Notes under the pieces: generated by a model
Database searches by the model: none
What the model was told of the DNA's origin: nothing
The model's input: the letters and a program-made list of their open reading frames with translations, nothing else
From: Eimeria necatrix
Lineage: Eukaryota; Apicomplexa; Conoidasida; Eucoccidiorida; Eimeriidae
DNA length: 64,000 nucleotides
Direction: 5' to 3'
Assembly: GCF_000499385.1 (NCBI RefSeq)
Contig: NW_013651811.1
Span: forward strand, 1 to 64,000
Shown here: in pieces, positions 1 to 9,771 of the stretch
Layout: each line of letters opens with the position of its first letter
Numbering within the stretch: position 1 is the first letter of the stretch
Made by a program: the position numbers and the translations under genes

Positions 1-67
1 CCAGTTTATAGACCCTGCCCAAGGGACTGAGAGCACGTAGTCGCAGCTGCGGGCGCAGTGCACTACA
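1..67 (-). repeat. LTR fragment, reverse orientation
   Basis: This is the reverse complement of the first ~65 bp of the chromovirus LTR family seen at 39968, 37971 and 46113. It ends in GTGCACTACA, the complement of the family terminus TGTAGTGCAC. Divergence is clear but the match runs the full length. It continues off the left edge of the window. Confidence 0.75.
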
Positions 68-448
68 TGCCCCCTCGAGTAGCGGCCTATGATAACCGTC
101 TACCTTCGGCGCACTTCCTTGAAACGGTGGTCCAAATATCACAAAAAGCAATTATTTATAGCTTTTTCAAAATCTGTTTTCTTGAAAATCCCCCCCCACT
201 CGAGGTTCTCGCTCCCTAGCCCTTGTGGGAAGGAGGCCTTCACCGGTGCCGGCGTTATCGCCAGCCCCAATCTCCAAGTGTTTACAGACACGTCTAGTGT
301 ATACATGCTAATTTGCCGACAAATTGCCTTACTTCGATACTAGTAAGGAGGTCCTGTCCTCATTCAGCATTATGACCTCTTGTAGGTCGCCAGTTATTTA
401 TGTTCTATAGGTCACCAGCAAGCCCTATTGTAGTGCCCGTGCACTACA
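68..448 (+). repeat. LTR copy, forward, missing its first ~50 bp
   Basis: The sequence follows the family LTR from its 'gccccctcgagtag' segment to the canonical end CCGTGCACTACA. It shares the subfamily marker 'gataaccgtctacc' with the left LTR at 39968-40385. It abuts the reverse fragment at 1-67 head to head, so two LTR starts meet here. No internal retroelement coding is attached, so this is a solo or truncated LTR pair. Confidence 0.8.
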
Positions 449-3400
449 AGCGCAGTGCTTGGTCTTATGGGCAACTGTACTTTCAAATGCTTTTCTATAA
501 TGCACTATAGGCTTTTTGGCTGGAAAGGGCATTTCACGTTTTCCTTCACTTCTCAATTTCTCTGCTGTCCCCCAAAAGTTTGTGCAGGCAACAACTCACA
601 AATCGGCGATACTGTGAAGTGTTCCTGTGCTCGTGAGTCGTGTAGCCAAAACGCTTTACCCTGCAGCTGTTGTCCAGCAAGAAACAGCAGGAAAGTGTAC
701 AGAAGCACACAAAGTGGAGCTCAGAGGACTCAGCAATCCAGCAGCCACTTTTTCTGGTGCAAGCCAAATCCGGGGGAGCACGTGGAGCAGCAGCATTAAG
801 AAAACTGAATAGATGTGCAGTGAAGGCCTACCAAACCGTACACAACCCAAGTATGATGGAAACAACAAGATAGAGCGTCGCTACTGACTCTACGGAGAAT
901 ACAAGAGAGACCTTGAGAGCTCTTCTTAGAAGTATAATTGCCGAACACGAAGTAAGCCTGTGAGAGGCCAACAGCAATGAATGATAAGCACGGGCAGCAA
1001 CATCTGTTTAGAATTTGAGCCTTATGGTACTACCTGGAGGAAAAGAATGACTGGAATCGAGCAGACGGTTTTAGGGATTGGCGGTCAAATTTTAATTAGT
1101 CCAGCAAGTTCCTACAGTGAGAGTTGTGACGCAGACTTTGGACCTGGTAACAAGAGAGAGCAGACACATTCATTTTGTGCCACATTCGTCTTCGCTATAT
1201 TTTTTGCTCTTGCAAATATATTGCGAGGTTTTACCGTACAGAAGAAGATATTAGAAGACCGCAGTGTGTACGGAGCGCAGCAAAGTTTCCGCTTATAGTA
1301 ACACCGCGACACTAAAATAAGCTCCAAAAGATATTTCTTAAGGCGTGAATTGTGCTTCTCGTACGCCATAATGCATTCAGTGGGGAGAATGAATGGAGAA
1401 GTCCCCCCAATACATTACGACACGTCGGCAAACGCAATTCCCGTGTCCGATACGGAGCTGCAACGTATATTCACCCGTCTTCTACCGCAGTGATCGGTAT
1501 GCTTAGTACTTAAAATGGAAGTTAAACAAACGCATATGCAGAAGTAAATGACGCACTGTCGGTAAAAATGGCATACGAAACGAGCGCATATAAGTCCACG
1601 CTGGTAAAGCATAACCGGCATTGTTGCAGTTTGCCAAATAAGCCGTGCAAATGAGTCCGTCTGAATACAAATGGCTTAAAGCTTAGCAGTGCCAAGAGTT
1701 GCTTCGCGTGATACGAGTAAAGACAATTTACTTACTCTCCCAAGGAAGGCCGTGCTTGGCGCAGTGGACGAAATCTGGGCTACCCTAACCCATTATAAAT
1801 TGAGAATTTTGTACAGAATTACTTGCAGTGGAATAGCGCGTGAAGCCACTCGACGCTCCAATATAGTGGACCGTTCACAACATCAAAATTTCTGCTACGG
1901 GCGACGCCCAGGTTGAGGGCATTGGGCAAAAACACTGCAAACTACGTTGATTTAAAACCAAAAATATTTCAAAGAGGAAATAACGCTTCTACGGGGAAAA
2001 ACGCCCAGGGAAAAAATTAATTTCGACTTTCTCAGGGAAACGTAAGGACTTCCAATTTAGTGGAGGAATGTACCCCGACCAATGAAAGAGCGGCCTCAAC
2101 GTCCGCTCTTTCGTGGAAAAAGCGCGTCCCTTAAACAAGCGACAAAATAGAATAACACTGCATGGAAGGAATGCCGAAATGAACCGAGCGAATCTTGAGT
2201 ACGCTCTAAATAGATCTGTGAACGATTCTCGAGTACGTCCCAAGTAGACTTGAATTGCGGTGACGCTGATAAGGAACCGCCGTGGCCGCACGTTGTGCTA
2301 GAGTACATTTGGTTAATAAAGTGCTGGAACATTGCCACCATCGCGAGCAGATACAGCAGCAGCACGGGAAGAGCAGCAATAACCTGATGCAGTAGCACTG
2401 CCGCAGCAGTAACGACGGCAGCAGCAGCAACTCACCTCGTCCTCATATTCCAACTTTTTGGGAGCAATTTTAATTAACTGTTGTTTTTTTTTTGAATATA
2501 TACCAACATGAAGCTTAGGATACTGTGCCTGAATGTGCTACACCCCCCACTCGTGGCTTGCCTAGAATGCCACACAGCAAAGCTGAGGGATCGTGCGCTC
2601 TCCTTTGAGCTTACAGCAGCACAAAAGAGAAAATATTTTTATTCGACAGCAATTGCGACGCATTTTTTCCAGTAGTAGATCTATTTACGTTTGACTGCAC
2701 CCTGGTCCGCAACGTGAGAGCTGTGGATCGGGTAGCGATACAAAGTAAACCGCGAAAAGAGGTTAAGCCATGCAGAGATCCGACAATAGAACTCATATCT
2801 GACTTAATCTCAACATTAAAATTTGCACAGACTTGTCCCGAACACCTAAGGTTGACACGCAGCTCTTCTCCTGACCATTGAACTGTCCTGCACCCTCATC
2901 AGATGTCCTGCAGCACTTTTGGGAGCCCTCTCTGGAGAGCAACTCCCCATGGATAATCACAGAAAAGCTGTTAAATTTCAGGAGGATACTATTTTTACCT
3001 CGCTTTTAGGCAATGCTGCATTATTATGGCCGCAATCCCAGGCTCCTCCTATTCCGTTGCTACGCTGGGCAGCTGTGTTGACCTCCGTCAGCGCTGCATT
3101 GACAGAGGCGAAAAATTGCCCATAGATAGAGCAAACATACTGTCCACAGCATATGATAATACAAAATAGAGGATTTAAGAGAAGTTTCTGGGAGTCCTAG
3201 AGAGTTATTCAGCCGCTGCAAATTCCAGCGCGCCATCCAGAAATGGATGCTGGAGCGGAACATTGCATCCTGGACAGTGAATCGATTTGACGGAAAGTGG
3301 CTTTGAACAGAGCTTAGACATAGTTAAGATGCTCCGTTGTAGTATTAGCATTTATTTGGTGACAGATTGAATCGCCATAAAGGCAATATACGACAGGAAC

Positions 3401-3899
3401 ATTCTTGTGACACCTGTTGTTGGGCAAACGCTGGTTGGCGAGAGTGCACAGACGCCTGGGGCTTGACTTGAAGATCATTCATCATTTCATAGGGGAGCAG
3501 CTCGTGATAAAATTGACCCATTTTAGTATGTGTATTAATTAGCAACGAAGGATAAATCTATTGAGCCCATGTAGTGGAACCTCATGCATTGAGGCCAAGC
3601 GACACGCTGTCCCGACCGTCACGAACATCCTCTCTTTCCTTCGATTGGCGCGCACTGGAAGTCATTTGTTCCATTTTCGCCTTGGTATTCACTTGCCACA
3701 TCTTCAGGCACTGTGCCAGCACCACGAATCCTTCATCCGCTGCTTCAAGGGTGATCCTCTCCGTATTTTCAAGTTTTTAAGGGAGTTCATGCAAACATAG
3801 GGAGTGCTTTTGAAGGCACTTGAATCAAGCAACAGTCTCAATTTTTCAGGAAGCCTCACGGAGAGTAGGACTGGCAGCTGCTCCGGTGCAACACAAAAG
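449..3899. other. Intergenic stretch, no gene supported
   Basis: Only short openings on both strands are visible, with no recognisable domain. A CAG/GCA-rich tract lies at about 2350-2432. Its minus strand shows a strong splice-donor-like GAG|GTGAGT at about 2435-2440, so a small minus-strand exon is possible, but I cannot connect it to anything. The frame used by the kinase gene is open upstream of its first ATG, from 3804. Confidence 0.4.
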
Positions 3900-5408
3900 A
3901 TGAAGCCCGAGGCTCCACCAGTGATGTTGTCAACAAGTAGCGAAAACAAGCTAAATGAGGTGGCAGATGGCCCGTTGTTTCTGACTAGGCTACCCCATTT
4001 GGGCCGACTTCGCCGTCGCCGCAAGCGCCTGAAGTTTGGCCTGGCAGCGTTCTTGGTTCTGCTATCGGGCTTCGGTTTAGCCTTCAATGCATTCAGCATT
4101 GGCCGCCGTATTATGCGCCTAGTGTCAGAGACTCCCTTTGCTGGTCATGAAAGCGGGCAAGGCTCGGGTGAGGAAAGCACTAAGCTGCGGAATGTGGACA
4201 AAGAAGAGGGCCGGCTGTCGCCCGCAGCAGAAAATGGGAAGAAGCTTCTAGCGGAAGAGCTGGCAAAGCTTGAGGCGGAGAAAAAAGAGAAGGGGATTGG
4301 TGCGCCGGCGACTGCAGGGGCCCGAAGATCGCTGAAGAAGCTGGCTGCGCATTTGTCTGGTGGTAAATCTACAAACATATTGGGCCAAACTGTGGTTCTT
4401 AAGGAGGTCACTCCTTTTGACGAGTCCGCCACGAGACGTTTTGGGCGGAAGCTGAAGGTGGCAAAATTTTTGGGTGAGGGAACATTCACACTTGTGCTGG
4501 AGGTAAAAGACGAAGAAACGGGGGAGACGTACGCACTGCGAGTGCCTTTCGGCGTCAGCGAAGAGAAAAGCAACAGCTCAGCAGAAGCGTCGGAGTATGA
4601 AACAGAACTCCTGGAAGATGATGTTGAGAACCAAGTCCTCGCAGAAGAAAAGGGGCTGCGTGCGATCTTGGGCAAGATGCCAGCAGACAAGGCTGCTGCC
4701 CGCATGGGACTGGCGGTGCCCCTGGCGACAGCGCAGCTCGAGAACATGCCTAATGGTCTTCACAGCAACGGTGTGTTCATTTCAGACAAAGTGCAACTGA
4801 CTGAGCGCTTTATTGTCCATCTCGAAGACTTCATAGACCAAGTGCCGACGCTGCCGACTGATGCAAAGACGTACATTGCGCAACGTTTGCTGCTGCAGGT
4901 ACTCCACCTGCAGGAAAGAGGCTTTTGTCACAACGACTTGAAGTTGGACGGTTGTTTAATGCGGGCAGACGGCTCATTTCTTTTAGGTGATCTTGGCTCC
5001 AGCAGCCCTGCGGGGGTGGAAATAGATAGCCTTGCTGGCACCACGCCCGAATACGCGGAGCCTGAGTTTTTTTTGAATATCCTGAAGGGAGAGAGAAGAG
5101 CAGTACCAGTGATATCACACGCGAAGGGTGATATGTGGTCTCTTGGCGTTATTATTTATGAATTGTTCACGAAGACTTTGCCCTACGGTCTGACGGAGCC
5201 CGCTAACATTGATGCTGCTGCGCTAGGAAGCTATTTCGGCAAATTAATAGAGAAGGATGTATCGGCTGATATTCTCATTCCCGAAATGACGAAGGCGCAT
5301 GTGCCCAAAAGGTGGCAAGAACTCCTTGTCAAGTTGCTGCAGGTAAGAAGAGATAAGAGAATATCCGCAAGTGAAGTTGCACAGGAATATGCAGACCTCT
5401 GGCAATAA
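3900..5408 (+). CDS. Rhoptry-kinase-like (ROPK) protein, probable pseudokinase
   Basis: This is a single open exon of 502 aa counted from the first in-frame ATG; the frame is open back to a GTG at 3804. Residues ~36-45 are Arg/Lys-rich, followed by a hydrophobic segment (~46-66) that could be a signal anchor. Next come an acidic/lysine-rich linker and a kinase fold: glycine loop GEGTFT (~192-197), a YALRV segment where VAIK is expected (~212-216), HNDLK (~344-348), DLG (~364-366), a TPEYAEPE activation/APE segment and DMWSLG (~411-416). This order and the divergent loops fit the coccidian ROP kinase family, whose members are secreted from rhoptries into host cells. The ATP-anchoring Lys is replaced by Arg and the catalytic-loop Asn by Gly, so phosphotransfer is doubtful. 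The HND and DLG aspartates remain. An upstream exon supplying a cleavable signal peptide cannot be excluded. Confidence 0.85.
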   Translation: MKPEAPPVMLSTSSENKLNEVADGPLFLTRLPHLGRLRRRRKRLKFGLAAFLVLLSGFGLAFNAFSIGRRIMRLVSETPFAGHESGQGSGEESTKLRNVDKEEGRLSPAAENGKKLLAEELAKLEAEKKEKGIGAPATAGARRSLKKLAAHLSGGKSTNILGQTVVLKEVTPFDESATRRFGRKLKVAKFLGEGTFTLVLEVKDEETGETYALRVPFGVSEEKSNSSAEASEYETELLEDDVENQVLAEEKGLRAILGKMPADKAAARMGLAVPLATAQLENMPNGLHSNGVFISDKVQLTERFIVHLEDFIDQVPTLPTDAKTYIAQRLLLQVLHLQERGFCHNDLKLDGCLMRADGSFLLGDLGSSSPAGVEIDSLAGTTPEYAEPEFFLNILKGERRAVPVISHAKGDMWSLGVIIYELFTKTLPYGLTEPANIDAAALGSYFGKLIEKDVSADILIPEMTKAHVPKRWQELLVKLLQVRRDKRISASEVAQEYADLWQ

Positions 5409-7042
5409 TTCAAACAGGAATGCATGGGCGTAAAGGTCTTCACCTACGGACAAATGTGGGCAAGAGCGAATCGACGGGGTGGCTGTCCGTAGAGGTGGAG
5501 GTGAACATAGTAGGAAGAAGGAGCCACAAACTTTTGTCGGTGGCCTAATTTTAGTATCTTCTAGCCAAGATAATACTGGCAAACGAAGTCATTTTTACGA
5601 CTGCTAGTGGCTGATGAGTATCAGTTGTGCATACGGCGGCATGCGTCGGCATATGCTTTCCCTCGAGCTTCCAGTGCTTGCCAACAGTACAAAGTGGAAG
5701 CTCGCAGCGGCTTATGGCCTGTATTTGTGTGTTCAATTCCCTTCATGTGACGCCTGAAGGAGGGAAATAAACACGGTACATGCTGTGAGAGTCGAAGTAG
5801 CGGCAGTTGTCGCCACAGAAACTGCAACGCAGCGGCTCGGTAATTCTTCACGGCTGTCGGGATCGTCTTAGTTTCCTTTTTGGGCCGGAGGTATAGGTAA
5901 TGTGGTTCACGATGGTGTGCAAAGTGCACCGAAGCAGGAGTGACATTCCGCAGGGATCTTGTCATTTACGTCCGTTTTTTTCGCTTGACGCGTATAGTTG
6001 GCAAAAGTTTTGGGCTGCTGTATTAGATTAGTAATGTGATCTTAATTTTTGTTTTCTTGCTGTTTCGAAGGCTAGTAGTGTGGGGAGGCACACAGCCAGT
6101 TGTGCAGTTCCTTCGAGGCATTGGGCTTTCCATGTTCCTCTTGTGAACATAGAGCTGCTTAAAGCCACTTCAAGTGAAGCTGCCTTAATTGAAAAGCACT
6201 TCTGGGAAATTTCAAACACACAGCGGCTGGTATCCAATAAGCGCAACATGGCCTTGTGCAGTTGTGTCCCATCACGAAGCCCAGTGGTAACTGTGTGTGC
6301 CACACGTAGATGCCCATACCATATAATGTAAATTGACTACGAGGGCTTTCTGAAAAAAGTCTCTGAGCTATAGTAAGCCAGAAGCGGAGACTATCTTCCG
6401 TGGAATAGCGAGCCCTGCAGGGTTCATAGTTGGGCTGGCTTCTACGTAGAGTCTTTTCTAAGTCCTCGAGCCTTCAAGCCATGATTTCGTATCAGTTTGT
6501 TTGAGAGGCAATGAACTCGGCAGAAGTTCGAACTTCACAGGCAGATGCACTTACCGAGGTCCAGTCAGAAGCAACGACAGAACAGCGGCAGTAGAAACAA
6601 TGCAAGTGAGGAAGTACAGAGGCCAAGAAGCGGAGTTATGTTTTGCGTTTTGTGCCTCCGCACCGTCTTAGAATATTCCTTAATAATTTCTTTGACGTTT
6701 CTTTCACACTTTAACTAATAATGTTGAAGACGGCCATAGCCAGCACAAGACTTCCATGAACAGCCGAGGGGTACGTACGCGTCAAAAACTTTACGGAAAA
6801 TTTTACAAAGCATCAAACTGCCTGCGTATTGGGGTACTTAAGCCACTGTGGATAAGTAAGGGAGGTACTCTGTAGGGAGCTTCTCTTTTGATCATACATT
6901 AAATGAACTGGTCGGCGGACTGTGATAGCTTGGCCATTGAGATTGAGCCAGTGACTCGCATTTTAGAGGAATCCACTTCGACTACTATATAGTTTCATAT
7001 TTTAATATGAACCAGTGGGAAAGAGTAAATAATATACTTCAA
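5409..7042. other. Intergenic, weak coding-like openings
   Basis: A 114-aa minus-strand opening with an ATG at 5965 (to 5621) and paired openings on both strands at 6028-6331 have moderately protein-like composition. I see no domain, no firm splice sites and no partner exons. I leave them unassigned. Confidence 0.3.
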
Positions 7043-8722
7043 TTAATTGATAGCCCACTTCCAGCGAAGTCTCTCACGGCCAGGTGGGCGGTCTTCGTCG
7101 AGCACTCGCCAAGGCCGCACCCAGAATACAGCGAAATACTTGGACGGAAAGCTTAGCTTTTCTTTTTCTTTTTTTTGGCTGCTATTAATAGCTTCCACTG
7201 CGGTTGGCTTGTGCTTGCGGCGGCTCGAGCTGGAGCACGTCGACAAGGGTGTGCGTGAATCTCGTGCCATGAACCGAAACGCATGGAAAAACCCCAGTGA
7301 AGTCTCTTAATTGAATACAAAAGACAATGGCGAAACGTCGGCTGGTAAACAGAGCGGCCGGACGTATTGATGCATGAAAAAAGGATACTCGGACTGCACA
7401 GCGAGGCACAAAAGCACGGCAATACACATTTCGGCAAGGGAACCAATGTTGAAAACCCTTTCGTTTTCCTCAGTGGTATGAATACAGCTGAAGACCTGTT
7501 TTAGTTCGGCGCCTGGAGCTTCATTCTGAATCCCTGAAGCTCATACTCGAAGCTGGCTTTAGGGCAAGTTCGTTTGTCCGCTAGAAAGTTGTCATAAACA
7601 TCGCACAAATTATGTTCCCGCGACATAGGCTCCGTGAGGCACCCCTTCAGATTCGGTTTTGCCCCACACGGCCTACACCCAACACTACCACAGCACAGAT
7701 CCTCGGTTGGGCAAATCCGCAAGTCCCACGTAACGTAGTAATCCGTTTGCCTCTTCCAAAAGACCCTGAAGTGACGCTACTACCCGGAAGCAAGTCAAGC
7801 CAGCACCGGAATGGCTTTTGAAATCGAACGCGTTGAGAAAAATATCGAGCTCGTACACTACTAAGTTTCTCAGGGTAGACTGGCTGTTGTGAAGGTGAGT
7901 CACAATAACACGGCAAGCTCCTCTACTAAAGACAATTCAAATGGAGAAGAAAGATGCTGTTCACAAACGTATAGATTAAAACAGGCCCGATGCTGCCCAC
8001 AGCACAGAATGGGAAACACACCCAAAAAGCATGGGCTAGCTAACCTACTGCTTGCTCAGTCTGAGGGGAAGTCTGAGGGGATTCAAAGCAAGTAGGATGC
8101 GGCGCATTTCGGACCGGTTTTTCTGTTCGCTCCACAGCGCCACTTGTCCAAGAGGACTTCCGCTCCATGGGAAACAATGCATGAAACACCCTCAGCGGCT
8201 AGGCAAAAAAGTACCAACGCGTTACCTTTTGTCAGCGCTGGCAACAGACACACCTGTATACTGGCTGCTTCTGAAGACCAGCAGCTCCGGACATTTTGGC
8301 GAGCCTTTTTCTGTGCTGTCGCAGCATTATTCCCCTGCAGTGTTTCCAGCATCTTTCCACGGTTCCGTCTGCGTGTATGTGCAAACGATCTGCCAGCAGT
8401 GTCATGGCCTCCCGTACGAATCTACCGTCTGTCCCATTTGGTAGTAATCTTGTATACCCTCTGCCAATTCATGCCTGCATCGCTCGACAGAAGCCTCGCC
8501 TCTCAGCAATGTCTTAGTTCCTTACAGGAACCACTGGGAGATTGCCAGTGACAGCTTGTTAGTTGTTCGCCAAACACGCAGCCGCACCTGCTCAACAGAC
8601 AGATGAAAAAAGTGATGAGCACCTGCACCAATCCAATCCCGAAGCGCTAGCCGTTGCTCCGTGAAGCACCTAGCAGGACAGAAGTGCCCTGATGTCGCCA
8701 ATACATCATTTTCTTTATGCAA
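7043..8722 (-). CDS. Unassigned multi-exon gene (exon set)
   Basis: Several minus-strand stretches read as plausible protein between splice-like signals. One is at about 8722-8530, ending near a strong donor CCT|GTAAGG and containing HHFFHLSVEQVRLRVW. Others lie at about 8275-8105 (acceptors CTTCAG and GCCTAG), 7900-7690 (containing VVYELDIFLNAFDF), 7680-7505 (Cys-containing, NLCDVYDNFLADK) and a terminal piece at about 7170-7043 ending WKWAIN and a stop. They share strand and spacing, suggesting one gene of at least five exons. I recognise no family. The alternation of short hydrophobic and Ser/Trp-bearing segments is loosely reminiscent of beta-propeller proteins, but that is weak. Reading phases between the two central exons are ambiguous, so coordinates are a span and not a model. 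Confidence 0.35.
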
Positions 8723-9771
8723 AAACGCCAGGCGCAGACTGTTGAATTATGCGTCATTTTTGCCTCCGAAGTCTTTCACATAAGGTTCTTGCTGAAAGTT
8801 GCAGTACCTTATATGCTGACAGCCCCCGATGTGAGGCTCATCAGTGACTTTCTGAAACTTTATTATATTCAAGACAAACAAAAACTAAGGGGATGAAAGC
8901 CTTGAACGGGCGTCACGTGGTATTTTGTCACACCTGCGGCATCAAAAGCGTCGTTTTATCTGGCCGGCAGGAACACTGCCTAGTTATCCCGAGCTGCCTT
9001 CAAGCTACCCTTGAAGAGGCTTGATAAATCATTGCCAAACTCATGTCTCGGCAGCTCGCTTCAGTGCCAATTATGCAATCCCACGCAGTGTCCTGCAACA
9101 ACTTCCTTCGATTGAGTCCACTGTCAGCATCTGCCCGCAAATGTTTGCTCTACACACCCCCACACTTTCAGACGTCCAGCCTGGCGATGTGCGTGGCGCT
9201 GGCGCGCAAGGGGATCATGCAACCCATTGCACCCACTGGCATTCGACAACACGGGGGTGTGCGCGGAGCAACGAGTGGGAAGTTGAGGCCATCCACATCT
9301 CAACAAGCCTCATTTGAATCCGATTTCTGCGCAGTGCTGGGGTGGTGATATTGCATCTGCACGAAAAATTTCTTCTGCTGCAGGTGCCAGTAGATTGGAC
9401 CCCGCTCACTCGCGGCCTACAACCGATCCTCCGGAAAGCTTTCTATCGCTTTCCCCTTTGTCCCCATGCATAGCTTTGGCCCTGACAGTCACAGAACATG
9501 CCAAGTGACACAGGCGCATGCGCTTTAAGGAGCAAATGAAATGGTGAACTAGTCCCAGTTACGAAGACCAGCGACCTGTATCTCTTGACATATTTTTGCT
9601 GCTACCAGGTCACGTCAAAATGTTGTGCAGATGTGTCCCGAAAACTGGTCTGCATCGGTTACGGTAGTTTTGCCCTTTTTTGCAGACAAATGCCGCAAAA
9701 ACCTGTTTCTAGGCGCCGCAACACAGGAAGTGAACCTTTGCGAGGACACTGTGAGGCATGGTGGAGTCAGC
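8723..9771. other. No gene supported
   Basis: Overlapping openings at 9020-9410 on both strands show no motif. This stretch could hold 5' exons of the minus-strand gene to the left or be the 3' flank of the acyl-CoA-binding gene. Confidence 0.3.

Noticed and set aside
3804..3899. GTG-initiated N-terminal extension of the kinase
   Set aside because: GTG is not an expected eukaryotic start. The first in-frame ATG at 3900 was used, and an unseen upstream exon is the better explanation if the protein is longer.
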